Source: Tychonema sp. LEGE 06208
GTDB taxonomy: Bacteria > Cyanobacteriota > Cyanobacteriia > Cyanobacteriales > Microcoleaceae
Assembly (NCBI RefSeq): GCF_015207505.1
Contig: NZ_JADEWT010000016.1
Coordinates: 1-64,000 of the forward strand
DNA: 64,000 nucleotides
Direction: 5' to 3'
Shown: positions 1-9,395 of the stretch, piece by piece
Layout of the letters: the number at the start of each line of letters is the position of its first letter
Position numbering within the stretch: the stretch's first letter is position 1
Program-made: the position numbers and the translations under genes
Notes under the pieces: generated by a model
Database searches by the model: none
Seen by the model: the letters and a program-made list of their open reading frames with translations, nothing else
Told to the model about the DNA's origin: nothing

Positions 1-74
1 CTATGAAAGAGGGTCTAAATCCTGTTAATAATGCTGCAAGATATCCATCTAAATCAGCAATTTTTATGCTATGA
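1..74 (+). CDS. 3' end of an unidentified upstream gene (partial)
   Basis: An open frame enters from the left window edge and ends at TGA 72-74. Its last residues read ...NAARYPSKSAIFML. The stop overlaps the start of the methyltransferase gene as ATGA, the usual arrangement of translationally coupled genes. Too little is visible to name the product. A partner of a restriction-modification locus is possible from position alone, but this is inference. Confidence 0.45.
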   Translation, partial: MKEGLNPVNNAARYPSKSAIFML

Positions 75-1357
75 AAACCATCCATTTTATCGACCTATTC
101 TCAGGAATAGGCGGCATGAGATTAGGTTTCGAGTCAGCCGCTGATTCCTTGAATCAAAAAACAGAATGCCTCTTAAGCAGCGAAATTAATCCCGAAGCTC
201 AATTCGTTTACCGCAAAAACTTTGCCGACACACCTTTAGGCGATATCCGACTAATTGACCAACTACCAAAACACGATATTTTATTAGCAGGATTCCCCTG
301 TCAGTCTTTCTCCGCTGCTGGCAAAAAAGCAGGTTTTGGCGATACCAGAGGAACCTTATTTTTTGAAATAATGAGGCTGATTGATACCGCTAAACCTCAA
401 GCATTTATTTTCGAGAACGTGCGAGGACTTGTCAGCCACGACGGCGGCAGAACCCTCGAAACAATTAAACAGGAAATTACCAGTAGAGGTTACAGCTTCG
501 ATTGCTTTTTGCTCAACAGTTCTAACTTTAGCTTACCTCAGAACCGCGTCCGAGTTTACCTAGTCGGAATTTTAAATGCTTCGCCCCAATTTGACTTAGT
601 TTCCGACTTAGGGCCAAAAGATTCCCATTCCTGTAACCACCAACAGCTATCGTTATTTTCCCCCTTAAGTAAACCTGTCACAGTGGCAGATATTTTGGAA
701 GACAATCCAGACCCAAAATATGATTGTTCGCCCGATTTTGTCAAGGCATTAAAACAAATTGTTAACAATGATTTAAGTCGCTTGCACGGAATGCGGTTAA
801 TTGACTATCGCGGCGGCAATTCGATTCATTCTTGGGAACTTGGTTTGCGAGGAAAATGCAGTTTAGATGAAATTGAGTTGATGAATCTTTTTATATTAAA
901 AAGGCGAAATAAAAAATTTGGCTGTCACCAAGATGGTAAGCTTTTAAGTAAAGAGCAAATCGCTACTTTTTTTGCTCGTCCCAATCTTGATGAAATTCTG
1001 GATTTGCTGGTTGCTAAAAAGTACCTACAGCGGAAAAATGATTTGTACAAGCCTGTGTCGGGTAATTTTTCTTTTGAAGTGTATAAATTTCTCGATCCGC
1101 AGAAGATTTCTGTAACGCTTGTTGCTAGCGATGCTAATAAATTAGGTGTTTATCACAACCACAGAGTCCGCCGAATTACTCCCCGCGAGGCGGCGCGTTT
1201 ACAAGGTTTTTCTGATGGTTTTGTGCTGCATCCCAAGGATGATAAGGCTTACTATCAATTAGGTAATAGTGTGAGTATTAATGTGGTCAAGGCTGTGGCG
1301 AAAGAGGTTATGCAGAATGTTTTGTCTTCTATTAAATACAAAGTTAGGGTTTTTTGA
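71..1357 (+). CDS. DNA (cytosine-5)-methyltransferase
   Basis: This 428-residue protein would transfer a methyl group from S-adenosylmethionine to C5 of cytosine at a specific site. Conserved m5C-methylase motifs run in order: motif I FIDLFSGIGG near residue 6, motif IV GFPCQSFS with catalytic Cys77, motif VI ENVRGL, motif VIII QNRVRVYLVG, a target-recognition stretch of about 200 residues, then motif IX RRITPREAARLQGF and motif X YQLGNSVS. All catalytic motifs look intact. The start overlaps the upstream gene by ATGA, so the two are probably co-translated. No endonuclease gene lies downstream in the window. The recognition sequence cannot be read from the protein. Assignment to the Dcm/type II family is firm; its role as part of an R-M system or as a solitary methylase is open. 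Confidence 0.93.
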   Translation: MKTIHFIDLFSGIGGMRLGFESAADSLNQKTECLLSSEINPEAQFVYRKNFADTPLGDIRLIDQLPKHDILLAGFPCQSFSAAGKKAGFGDTRGTLFFEIMRLIDTAKPQAFIFENVRGLVSHDGGRTLETIKQEITSRGYSFDCFLLNSSNFSLPQNRVRVYLVGILNASPQFDLVSDLGPKDSHSCNHQQLSLFSPLSKPVTVADILEDNPDPKYDCSPDFVKALKQIVNNDLSRLHGMRLIDYRGGNSIHSWELGLRGKCSLDEIELMNLFILKRRNKKFGCHQDGKLLSKEQIATFFARPNLDEILDLLVAKKYLQRKNDLYKPVSGNFSFEVYKFLDPQKISVTLVASDANKLGVYHNHRVRRITPREAARLQGFSDGFVLHPKDDKAYYQLGNSVSINVVKAVAKEVMQNVLSSIKYKVRVF

Positions 1358-1700
1358 ATTGTCAAGGGTGGGCAAATTATATTGAGTGGGCACTACGATT
1401 TTTTTGGGGAAAGCATATGCAAGTCCGCACTACGAACCTTTTTTGTTATGCCGATCGCACGCACATGATTTGATATAAATTCCGGTTGCACTCCTCATGA
1501 TGTTAAGTGTTAACAGTCAACAGTCAACAGTCAACAGTCAACAGTCAACAGTGAATTTACTATGCCGATCGCACATGATTTGATATTGTTTCCGATATTA
1601 TTCACACTCCTCTCTCCCGAAGCCCAGGGGTAAAGAGAGGTTCTTCCTGGTAACGAGAAAAATCTCAAATCTCAAATCGACTGGCGCGATCGACAATTCG
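1358..1700. other. Intergenic region with a heptamer-repeat element
   Basis: No gene is seen. It holds one copy of the CAACAGT-type composite element (listed separately at 1467-1586), flanked by degenerate sequence containing CCGATCGCAC. The two genes on either side converge (plus and minus) here. No convincing GC-rich terminator hairpin was found. Confidence 0.6.
1467..1586 (+). repeat. Composite heptamer (STRR3, CAACAGT-type) element, copy A
   Basis: A tandem array of the 7-mer AACAGTC (about 1511-1552) is flanked by conserved non-repetitive arms. The left arm is GATTTGATATAAATTCCGG and the right arm is GTGAATTTACTAT... ending GATTTGATAT. The same arms bracket arrays at 13250, 29505 (reverse orientation) and 35452. 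The 7-mer matches the CAACAGT class of cyanobacterial short tandemly repeated repetitive sequences. The shared arms indicate a defined dispersed element, not a bare microsatellite. Confidence 0.8.
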
Positions 1701-4511
1701 TCATCGCCCAGCCAAACTTGCTACCACCGCCACTAATTCCGCAGGATCGAGAGGCTTGGACAGGTGAAGTTGAAAACCCTGCCGCAGCGCCCGCACCCGT
1801 TCCTCTACCCTACCTGTCGCCGTCAGCGCCACCGCTGGAATTTCCTTGTTCCCCGATCGCGATCGCACTTGCTGCAGCAGAGCCTCTCCATCTTCCCCCG
1901 GAATCCCCAGTTCGATCGCCAAAACATCTGGATTCAGGCAGAAAATCACCTCTAAGGCTTCCATGACCGAGGTCGCGGTCTCCACCAAGGCTCCGCAATC
2001 TTCGAGCACTGTACGGGCAAAATCCAGGGAATCCCGGTCGCGATCGATCGCCAAAACTCGCACTCCCGAAAGGTTGCTGCTCACAAAAGACTCCATCGGG
2101 TGCGATCGCGCCGGGGTTTCTCGAACCGCCAACTCCCCAAGCGCTACCACAGAAACTCCGCCGTCGCTATGAGACTGTTTAATTGGCAATCTCACCAAAA
2201 ACTTCGCTCCTTGTCCCGCACCGGCCGATTCGGCTTGCACTGTTCCCCCGTGCATTTCGACAAAATGGCGCACCAGAGCCAAACCCAAACCCAATCCGTT
2301 GTAAGGTCGCGCTGTAGAGCTGTCAGCTTGGCTAAAGCGATCGAAAACATAGGGCAAAAACTCCCTCGCAATCCCTTCTCCCGTGTCGCTGACCTCAATT
2401 TCGACGCTAGGATGCGACACATTTTTACTCGCAGTTAATTGCGCTTGTCCATCAGTGCTCTCCACTTTGTGCAGCGCCACCGTTACCTGTCCGCCGTCAG
2501 GAGTAAACTTAATCGCATTTGACAGCAAATTCCACGCCACCTGCTGCAAGCGGCCGGAATCGCCAAAAATCCGCCCCGCTGTTTCGTCGAAATCCGTTAC
2601 GAATTGAATATTTTTTGCCCTCCAAGCGGGGGCGAGAGCTTCGATCGCAGCCTCAACAGTCGAAATCAAATCCATCCACCGCAAATTCAAGAACAGTTTG
2701 CCGGTAATAATCTCCGACACGTCCAACAAATCCTCGATCAGAGTTGAGAGCGATCGCGTATTGCGGTCGATCGTTGAGAGAGCTCTAACCGTCGTTTTTT
2801 CGTCAAACTTGCGGTTTTGCAACAGTTGCGTCCATCCCAGCATCGCATTCAGCGGTGTCCGCAATTCGTGGGACAAAGTTCCCAGAAACTCGTCTTTCAT
2901 CCGGTTGGCTCGCGCCAATTCCTCGGCTCGATCGTGCAGTGCTTTTTCTAACTCCTTGCGATCCGTCAAATCGAGAACAAAAGCCACAAATTGTTGTCGC
3001 TTTTCCCCCAACAAAATATATCCCAAAAACACAGAAATCCTGCTACCATCGGGCCGAATGTATTCCTTTTCGTAGGGAGTGCAAACGCCATTTGTTTTTG
3101 CCTCTGCAATGCTGCGATCGTCCAGCGGTAGGTGTTCCGGCGGTGTAAGGTCTTTACAGCGGAGTTCCCCGCGCTCCAACTGTTCCCGCCGGTAGCCCAC
3201 TATCCGCAAAAATTCGTCGTTAGCGTCGCTGATGCCATCGTCAAGATCGCCGAAGACAATTCCTATCAAGTTAGATTCTGCCAACATTTTCAGCTTTTCT
3301 TCGCTAGCTTTGAGTGCAGATTCTGCTTGCTTGCGATCGCTCACGTCTTCGATGTAAGCCGACAAACCAGAACAGGCAGGATAAAAACGCACCTTCAACC
3401 ACTTATTCAATAAAGGCACGAATTCTTCATACTCTACTGTTACCCGATCTGCTAATGCTTTGGCTGCCATTTTGTAAAATGATAATTCCACAGCATTGGG
3501 AAATAAATCCAGAAGATTTTTACCGAGGAGTTCGGCTTGTGATTTGCCTAAAAGTTCGAGAGCTTTGTGGTTGAGATAAGTGTAGTTCCAATTTAAATCG
3601 AAGGCGACAAAAGCATCGGTAATGCTTTCGAGAATGTTAGTAATTCGAGCGTTGGCCGATAGCAGGACATGAGCTGTTTCTTCTGCTTCTTTGCGAGCTG
3701 CTTGTTCGTTTTTCAAAGCGGCAGTGCGTTCTTGTTCTGCTAATTTGCGATCGCTAATATCGATGCAAGAACCGATGTAACCTGCAAAAGTGCGATCGAG
3801 TCTGTACCGGGGTACGCCCGTACCCAAAACCCAGCGGTATTCCCCGTCATAGCGCCTCATGCGACATTCGAGCCGGTACTCGCGGCGGGCCTCGAAGGCT
3901 CTGTTGCAAAGATCCCGACATTTTGGCAAGTCATCGGGGTGCAAGCTTTCCATCCAACCGCTGCCCATTTCTTCCGCCAAAGTTTTACCGGTAAAATCCA
4001 ACCAAACTTTGTTAAAATAATCGCCAAGGTTGTCAGAGTCCAACATCCAAATCATCACCGGCGCAGTATCTGCCATCATCCGAAATCTCGCTTCGCTCTC
4101 GATCCGCTGCGCTTGAGCTGCTTTGCGATCGAGCCGCTCTTTCACTTCTCGCATCGCGCGATCGATCGACGGCACCAAGCGCGTCAAACTGCGTTTAAGA
4201 ACGTAATCTGTAGCGCCGCTTTTCAAAGTTTCGATCGCCACTTCCTCGCCCAAGGTAGCCGACACAAAAATAAACGGCACTTCGGGACAAGTAGCGTTCG
4301 CCATGGAGAGCGCCCCTAATCCGTTAAAACCAGGCAGCATATAATCTGCCAAAATAATATCAAAACATTGTTTGTCTAGTGCCGCAGCAAAGTCTTCCCG
4401 AGTGTCTACGCACCGCAGAGAAAACTTGAGACCGCCTTCAACTAGATAAGCCTCAATCAGTTCGGCATCTAGGGCACTGTCTTCTATTAAGAGGATATTT
4501 AGCGTTTTCAC
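1701..4511 (-). CDS. Hybrid sensor histidine kinase: REC-PAS-PAS-PAS-HisKA-HATPase-REC
   Basis: A 936-residue cytoplasmic two-component protein with no membrane segment seen. An N-terminal receiver domain (residues about 1-125) has acidic pocket ED10-11 and phosphoacceptor D56 in ILADYMLPG. Three PAS-like sensor modules follow at about 138-515. The dimerisation/phosphoacceptor helix carries SHELRTPLNAM. The ATPase domain shows N-box NLLSNAIKF, DTGEGI and GLGLGLAL. The C-terminal receiver (about 815-936) keeps the late Thr and Lys (LTATG, LSKP), but the phosphoacceptor position in AIELGIPG is Glu867, not Asp. Phosphorelay from the kinase core to this domain is therefore unlikely by the normal route. 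An isolated gene, so its partner is unknown. Confidence 0.92.
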   Translation of the reverse strand: MKTLNILLIEDSALDAELIEAYLVEGGLKFSLRCVDTREDFAAALDKQCFDIILADYMLPGFNGLGALSMANATCPEVPFIFVSATLGEEVAIETLKSGATDYVLKRSLTRLVPSIDRAMREVKERLDRKAAQAQRIESEARFRMMADTAPVMIWMLDSDNLGDYFNKVWLDFTGKTLAEEMGSGWMESLHPDDLPKCRDLCNRAFEARREYRLECRMRRYDGEYRWVLGTGVPRYRLDRTFAGYIGSCIDISDRKLAEQERTAALKNEQAARKEAEETAHVLLSANARITNILESITDAFVAFDLNWNYTYLNHKALELLGKSQAELLGKNLLDLFPNAVELSFYKMAAKALADRVTVEYEEFVPLLNKWLKVRFYPACSGLSAYIEDVSDRKQAESALKASEEKLKMLAESNLIGIVFGDLDDGISDANDEFLRIVGYRREQLERGELRCKDLTPPEHLPLDDRSIAEAKTNGVCTPYEKEYIRPDGSRISVFLGYILLGEKRQQFVAFVLDLTDRKELEKALHDRAEELARANRMKDEFLGTLSHELRTPLNAMLGWTQLLQNRKFDEKTTVRALSTIDRNTRSLSTLIEDLLDVSEIITGKLFLNLRWMDLISTVEAAIEALAPAWRAKNIQFVTDFDETAGRIFGDSGRLQQVAWNLLSNAIKFTPDGGQVTVALHKVESTDGQAQLTASKNVSHPSVEIEVSDTGEGIAREFLPYVFDRFSQADSSTARPYNGLGLGLALVRHFVEMHGGTVQAESAGAGQGAKFLVRLPIKQSHSDGGVSVVALGELAVRETPARSHPMESFVSSNLSGVRVLAIDRDRDSLDFARTVLEDCGALVETATSVMEALEVIFCLNPDVLAIELGIPGEDGEALLQQVRSRSGNKEIPAVALTATGRVEERVRALRQGFQLHLSKPLDPAELVAVVASLAGR

Positions 4512-4822
4512 AACAATTCCTTAATATCTTTTACTTAAAGTTTTAATCAAAATTCTTTGAATACTTCCATTATTCACTCAATTTCGATGGTCGCTCTAAA
4601 AAAAAAATAAAAAATTGCTCCGCTTTCTAGTTGAACCTCTGCCCCTGTTGGTTAGTTGATCCCGATTTCTCATATATAGTCCTGGACGCACTCTTTTTTG
4701 CTCGTTACCAGGAAGAGCCTGGTAATGCAGGTGCGGAGCCTCTGCCTCCTTTGTCTGGTAATGCAGGTGCGGAGGAAGAGCCTCCTTTTACCTTGGCACT
4801 TATCAAAAAATTGGATTGAAAA

Positions 4823-5145
4823 CCCCGTCCTTTTAGGACGGCTTTAAGTTAAGATGTAGATGGTCACTGACCCGCCCGGATTTGAGATACTCCAAAATAA
4901 ACAGCAAGGTTGAGAGTCCTGCCAGAGTTGCGATCAGAAATAGGGGAAGCAAGAGGGCAACGGCAAAGTCCGACCTTTGAGGCAACTACAAGTTTTTGGG
5001 CTTGTGCGAGCAAAACGAAAAGTCGCCTAGCGGGCATTGGGAGACTCTAAACGGACGTGGAGCAAAGGTCAAACTACTTCGGTAGCGCATTGCAGTGAAG
5101 CGTCAAGGAATCCTCGCTCATTTAGGACGAGGAGGTATGTCAAAG
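4823..5145 (+). mobile_element. IS200/IS605-like remnant (tnpB tail or derived miniature element)
   Basis: Two short palindromes bracket the segment: CCGTCCTTTTAGGACGG near 4825-4841, and TCCTCGCTCATTTAGGACGAGGA near 5111-5133, followed by GGTATGTCAA. Hairpin ends of this shape followed by a TCAA-type terminus are typical of IS200/IS605 insertion sequences. Between them one frame reads ...SGHWETLNGRGAKVKLL before a stop, which resembles the tail of TnpB proteins, but no catalytic motif remains. It could be a dead transposase end, or the non-coding omegaRNA region of a lost TnpB. Seen: palindromes and layout. Inferred: family. Confidence 0.45.
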
Positions 5146-5357
5146 GATAGGACTGCAGGAGATGTTTAATACCATTTTTCTAAAGATGTGCTACGGATGA
5201 AGTCTTAGCCCCCCCTTAATAAGGGGGGGTTGGGGGGTAATATCTAGCGCTACTTTATGAAATTGGTATAAGTTATTAAATTTTCCTTCCCAAAAATATA
5301 GTCCGGGGACGCACTATTTGCCCAGAAACCGAGTTTTATCGACGAAAATACTGCATC

Positions 5358-5460
5358 TATAGCCTTTCTGTGCTCTGGTATGAGATACTATCCGGCATAG
5401 GGCTCCGTGGGCATAGGGCATAGGGCTTAGGGCATACCTCACTTTTTGAGAACCGCTATA
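5358..5460 (-). mobile_element. MITE-like element carrying CATAGGG heptamers (TATAGC-TIR family, copy 1)
   Basis: The segment begins TATAGCCTTTCT and ends CTTTTTGAGAACCGCTATA, an imperfect terminal inverted repeat. The interior holds ATAGGGC/GCATAGG heptamers. The same ends and interior recur at 55713-55807 and, degenerate, at 19587-19683. TA flanks fit a Tc1/mariner/IS630-type miniature element. See the 55.7 kb copy for the insertion-site evidence. Confidence 0.75.
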
Positions 5461-5614
5461 GACCTTGAATCGCCATAAAAACCCGATTTCTGTGGTCTTA
5501 ATGCGATCGCGAACTCCTACAGATCTATGGCACAAATCATATCATGGGCGATCGCTCTTAGAAACCGCTCCTTCAAGGCTCATTCAACCCTGATAGGAAA
5601 GCGACTTTTACAGG

Positions 5615-7036
5615 TTAGGCGATCGACACAATACTAGCTCGATCGTAAGGCAATCGGTTAGTCGGCAAAACCTCCAGATTAATTTCCACTGAATTCAAAG
5701 CCGGATTTTCTGCCAGCACTTTTTGCGTCAAATTCTTATTCACAATTTCCCAGAAATCCGTTTCGTTTGGATAAGCACTCAAGAAATTGTCAATAGCTTT
5801 GTAAATCGGCACAAAATCAGGATATTCACCCTGGGTAATTCCTGGTTTATACTGATACTTGACATCAATATTTAGATTATTCAAACCCTGATGTTCGATC
5901 GCATAATCAAGAATCTGGAAATCCCACCTTTCTCCTAATTTGCCATCGGCTGTCCGAGTCACAGTGCTGCTGCGCTCCTAAGGCAATTTTTCCGTCGGTA
6001 AAACATCCAAATCAACCGTCACAGACGCAATTGTCTGATTTTCTGCCAGCACTTTTTCCGTCAGGTTTTTGTTCATTATTTCCCAAAAATCTGTTTCGTT
6101 TGGGTAATTAACTAAAAAATTGTCAATGCTCTTGTAAATCGGCAAAAAATCAGGATATTTAGAGTTTTGAATCCCATCTTTGTACTTGTAATTTACATCA
6201 ATATTCAGGTTGTTTAACCCTTGATGTTCGATTGGGTAATTTGCCAGTGAAAAATTCCACTTTTGACCTAATTGAGCATCCGATGGAAAGAAAGCAATTC
6301 CCACTGGACGCTCTAACTTGCTGTCGGGAGGAACAAAAATAGAATTGTTACTCAACAAAGTATTGCTCGATATTGGCAGCGGTTCGTCAGTCTTGCCACT
6401 GTAGCGCAAAACAGCACCCGCACCGTTAGCGCTGGCGCGGTTGTCAAAGCCCACAACGAACAAATTGCCGATCGGCGAAAATGCCAAACCACCTACATAA
6501 TTGCTACTGGGCGAAGTATCAGTATAATTCGTAGGTAACGCAGCACCTGACTGGGTAAATTTGCGCTAAAATCGGCTTCACCTTACGAGCAACACTCCCC
6601 TGCGTTGTCACGTACAAATAGCCGTCAGGAGCAAACAGTAAACCGTTCGGCCCGTTCAATCCTCCTGCTTGCTGGTTTCCCGCAGCAAATACATCAATGA
6701 ACTGTCCAGTTTTGCCGTTATATCGGAGAATTTGGTCAGTCAAAAAACTACTGACATAAAAATTTCCGTCAGGGCCAAAAGCTAAACCTTAAGGGCGAGA
6801 CAGGCCGCCAGTTTCATCAGTTGCTGTATTCGGATTTTCAGCGACAAACCTGTCAATATATTCGCCAGTAACTCCGTTATACCGCAATACGGCAGATGCT
6901 GTCGGTTCTCCCGAATTCCCTGGTTTGTCACCGCTAGAAATGTAAATGTCCGCCAAATAAGTCGGGTATTTTGGTTGAAACACCCGCAATATTTCCTTGA
7001 ATAGGGTTTTATTCCAACAGTTCTGTTGTCTGCCAC
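5615..7036 (-). pseudogene. NHL/beta-propeller-like protein with duplicated C-terminal module, pseudogene
   Basis: Four consecutive minus-strand fragments belong to one ancestral gene. The upstream part has propeller-like repeats (VLRYNGVTGEYIDRF, ILRYNGKTGQFIDVF, LLFAPDGYLYVTTQG, LAFSPIGNLFVVGFDN). The downstream part is a module of about 110 residues present twice (both contain EHQGLNNLNIDV, YPNETDFWEI and VLPT). It is broken by an in-frame TAA after LSRP near 6787, two frameshifts between about 6515 and 6600, an in-frame TAG after EKLP near 5979, and a further shift near 6985. I do not recognise the duplicated module. The gene is dead unless read by extensive recoding, which is very unlikely. 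Confidence 0.8.
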
Positions 7037-7771
7037 ATAAGCTATTTATTTTTGAGCTGATTTTCGCGATCGGATATGAATTTGACTATACCAGTCTTGG
7101 ACGCATCACAATCAGATTTTAGATTTAGGGATTTAGGGATTTAGGGATTTAGGGATTGAGGGATCTATCGATATTCCGTAACAATTTAACGGACTCGCAT
7201 TCCACACTACGAATCTCTTTTATTATGGTAATTCAATAGTCAAATGGTTTAATAAGTATCTAGAATTTTAGAAATAATTTGACGTAATATCTGCTACATT
7301 GGTCGATCGCACTTCTGTCAATTTCTCAAAAAAATGATTGTGCGATGGGAGGGAGCGCGATCGCAGTACAATTACCAACTGTCTTGGTTTAGCCAGCCCC
7401 ATCCTCAAAATTCAACTGTTCTCCCAGCAGCCCAACAGCCTTCTAGGGGAAACGTCCCGATGGGATCGGCCTCAACTCTAAGAGCTAATTTGTTAAGTCC
7501 TAGCTAAATTGTCTTAAAATATACAAAGGAGTAAAGTGTTTCCCAAGTCACGTAGTATATTAAAGACAGGCAGTAATTTGCAAGAATTCTTGACAATATA
7601 AGTACAGCACAACCGCAGTTACCACCTCCTAACTCTTTCCATATCCAAGGGCGCGGCAAGGTGGGATAGAAGACAATAAAAATGCCGACTTTCACTAAAG
7701 CCCGTGCAGTTGCTTTACTCTCAGGTTTGTTCACGTTATTTGCAGCCAGTTACGAGGAGAGTTGACCACCA
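7037..7771. other. Intergenic region with an octamer repeat
   Basis: No gene is supported. Positions 7122-7161 hold five tandem copies of the 8-mer GATTTAGG (the last one GATTGAGG). Just after it, near 7190, lies GGACTCGCATTCCACACTAC, a relative of the hairpin arm at 59187. The minus-strand frame at 7504-7734 has no recognisable feature and was not accepted as a gene. Confidence 0.6.
7122..7161. repeat. Tandem octamer GATTTAGG x5
   Basis: Five back-to-back units, the last with one change (GATTGAGG). The 8-bp period differs from the 7-bp period of the other short tandem arrays in this window. Confidence 0.9.
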
Positions 7772-8497
7772 GTGCTCCAACGCATCAAACAAGACTTAAA
7801 AAACGACCTGATCGCAGGTCTGCTGGTAGTGATACCCTTAGCTACCACCATCTGGCTGACAATTACCGTCGCCAGTTGGGTCATCAATTTTCTTACCAAA
7901 ATTCCCAAGCAGATCAACCCTTTTGACGGACTCAACCCGATTTGGGTCAATCTGCTGAATTTTTTAGTAGGGCTGGCTGTACCCCTGCTGAGCATTTTAC
8001 TCATCGGTTTAATGGCCCGCAACATCTTCGGGAAGTGGCTGCTAGACTTTGGCGAACGCCTGTTGCAGGCAATTCCCCTAGCGGGTTCGGTTTACAAAAC
8101 CCTCAAACAACTGCTGGGAACTATTCTTAACTCAAATGACAAATTTCGCCGGGTGGTGTTGATAGAGTATCCCCGGCGGGGAATCTGGACTTTGGCGTTT
8201 GTGACGGGTACGATCGACAGTAACGATATTAAGTCTCATTTGTCCGGCGAAACTCCGATCGGCATTTTCATCCCCACCACGCCAAACCCCACCACCGGAT
8301 GGTACGCTATAGTCCCGGAAACCGATCTAGTGAATTTGTCAATGTCGATCGAAGATGCCTTTAAACTGATCATCTCCGGCGGCATCGTCAACCCCAGCAA
8401 CTCGCTTACCGTCAGCCCCGACAACCCCCCCGGAAAAACACTCGAACCGTTAATATCCGAATCAAGATACCAGCCTGTACCAGTCGAAGAAGATTGA
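7772..8497 (+). CDS. DUF502 family membrane protein
   Basis: A 241-residue protein starting at GTG, preceded by AGGAG at 7755-7759. Two hydrophobic segments are visible at about residues 14-38 (LIAGLLVVIPLATTIWLTI) and 62-84 (LNFLVGLAVPLLSILLIGL). The soluble part begins after FGERLLQAIPLAGSVYKTLKQ, the characteristic DUF502 region. The family is widespread in cyanobacteria and plants (COV1/LCV-like) and its biochemical role is not established here. It lies upstream of nusB on the same strand, about 265 bp away, so co-transcription is possible but not shown. Confidence 0.88.
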   Translation: MLQRIKQDLKNDLIAGLLVVIPLATTIWLTITVASWVINFLTKIPKQINPFDGLNPIWVNLLNFLVGLAVPLLSILLIGLMARNIFGKWLLDFGERLLQAIPLAGSVYKTLKQLLGTILNSNDKFRRVVLIEYPRRGIWTLAFVTGTIDSNDIKSHLSGETPIGIFIPTTPNPTTGWYAIVPETDLVNLSMSIEDAFKLIISGGIVNPSNSLTVSPDNPPGKTLEPLISESRYQPVPVEED

Positions 8498-8762
8498 AAC
8501 CAGGTTCAGAAAAACGTAATTTCAATCGCCCTTGTCTTCAACCCCCACAGCAGGTAGGTGCAAGTTTGACTTTCTGGCGGTTGAAACCGTCCAGTATTTT
8601 TAATAACAGATTCTATATTGTCCAAAACCAGCCCAACAACAATCATGACCGAGGGCGGGTTTTTTGCGGGTTTTTCTGCTAAAGTCCAAGGCTAGGGTCT
8701 CAACCAACACCTAGCAATCTCAACAATTCTTAAATTCCTATCCCAATTTCTATCTAAAAAAT

Positions 8763-9395
8763 ATGAAAAAATCCCGCGAAACAGCACGCGAACTCGCACT
8801 CCTCGGCATCAGCCAACTACCGTCAAATCCAGAACTCTTAGAAGCGAAGAAACTGGAAGATGTTGTCCTCGCCGCCATCCGCACCCTGACAGCAGAAGTT
8901 CAAGAATCCTTAGAAGCAGCAGCCTCGGAAGTGCAGCGGAGTAGTGACAAACTGCTTGCTAGCGAAATCCGCGCCGGCGATATACAAAGTGCTAGAGTAA
9001 TGGTGCGCGAAGCTGTGGAACTTACGCAAACCGCCATCAACCGTCTCGGTTCCGCAATGGAGTTTCCAGAAATGCTCCAGCTTGCTAACCAGCAAGATGT
9101 CCGCACCTATGCTTTGCAAATCCTGACGAAAGTTAGCGCCAACCGCTCTCAAATTGACGAATTGCTCTCGGAATCCCTCGTGGATTGGCAAATAGATCGG
9201 TTGCCCAGGATCGATCGAGATATCATGAGAATTGCGATCGCCGAAATCCTCTATCTCGGCTTAGCCGAACAAGTCGGCGTCAGCGAAGCAGTCCAACTAG
9301 CAAAACGTTACAGCGGCGACGAAGGACATCGCTTCATCAACGGAGTCCTCCGCCGAGTAGTCGATAAAATTAACGCAGAAGTTGTCACTCAATAG
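8763..9395 (+). CDS. nusB: Transcription antitermination factor NusB
   Basis: NusB binds boxA RNA with NusE (ribosomal protein S10) in antitermination, mainly on rRNA operons. The 210-residue protein opens with the family pattern SRETARELALLGISQL. The C-terminal helical core contains DELLSESLVDWQIDRLPRIDRDIMRIAIAEILYL, followed by AVQLAKRYSGDEGHRFINGVLRRV, both diagnostic. A central insertion makes it longer than the 140-residue E. coli protein, which is usual in cyanobacteria. ftsY follows 116 bp downstream on the same strand. Confidence 0.95.
   Translation: MKKSRETARELALLGISQLPSNPELLEAKKLEDVVLAAIRTLTAEVQESLEAAASEVQRSSDKLLASEIRAGDIQSARVMVREAVELTQTAINRLGSAMEFPEMLQLANQQDVRTYALQILTKVSANRSQIDELLSESLVDWQIDRLPRIDRDIMRIAIAEILYLGLAEQVGVSEAVQLAKRYSGDEGHRFINGVLRRVVDKINAEVVTQ

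Larger units (their letters stand above)
4512..5614. other. Decayed intergenic region with mobile-element remnants
   Basis: About 1.1 kb without a supportable gene. It contains a short direct duplication around GGTAATGCAGGTGCGGA (about 4722 and 4759), the IS200/IS605-like remnant at 4823-5145, a C7/G7 hairpin near 5210-5235 flanked by imperfect inverted arms (TAATACCATTT.../...AAATTGGTATA), and the TIR-bounded element at 5358-5460. Confidence 0.6.

Noticed and set aside
4631-4819. 62-codon frame with duplicated GNAGAE segment
   Set aside because: The internal duplication is a DNA-level repeat; no start signal or family.
7504-7734. 76-codon minus-strand frame upstream of the DUF502 gene
   Set aside because: No domain, weak composition and no ribosome site; judged chance.
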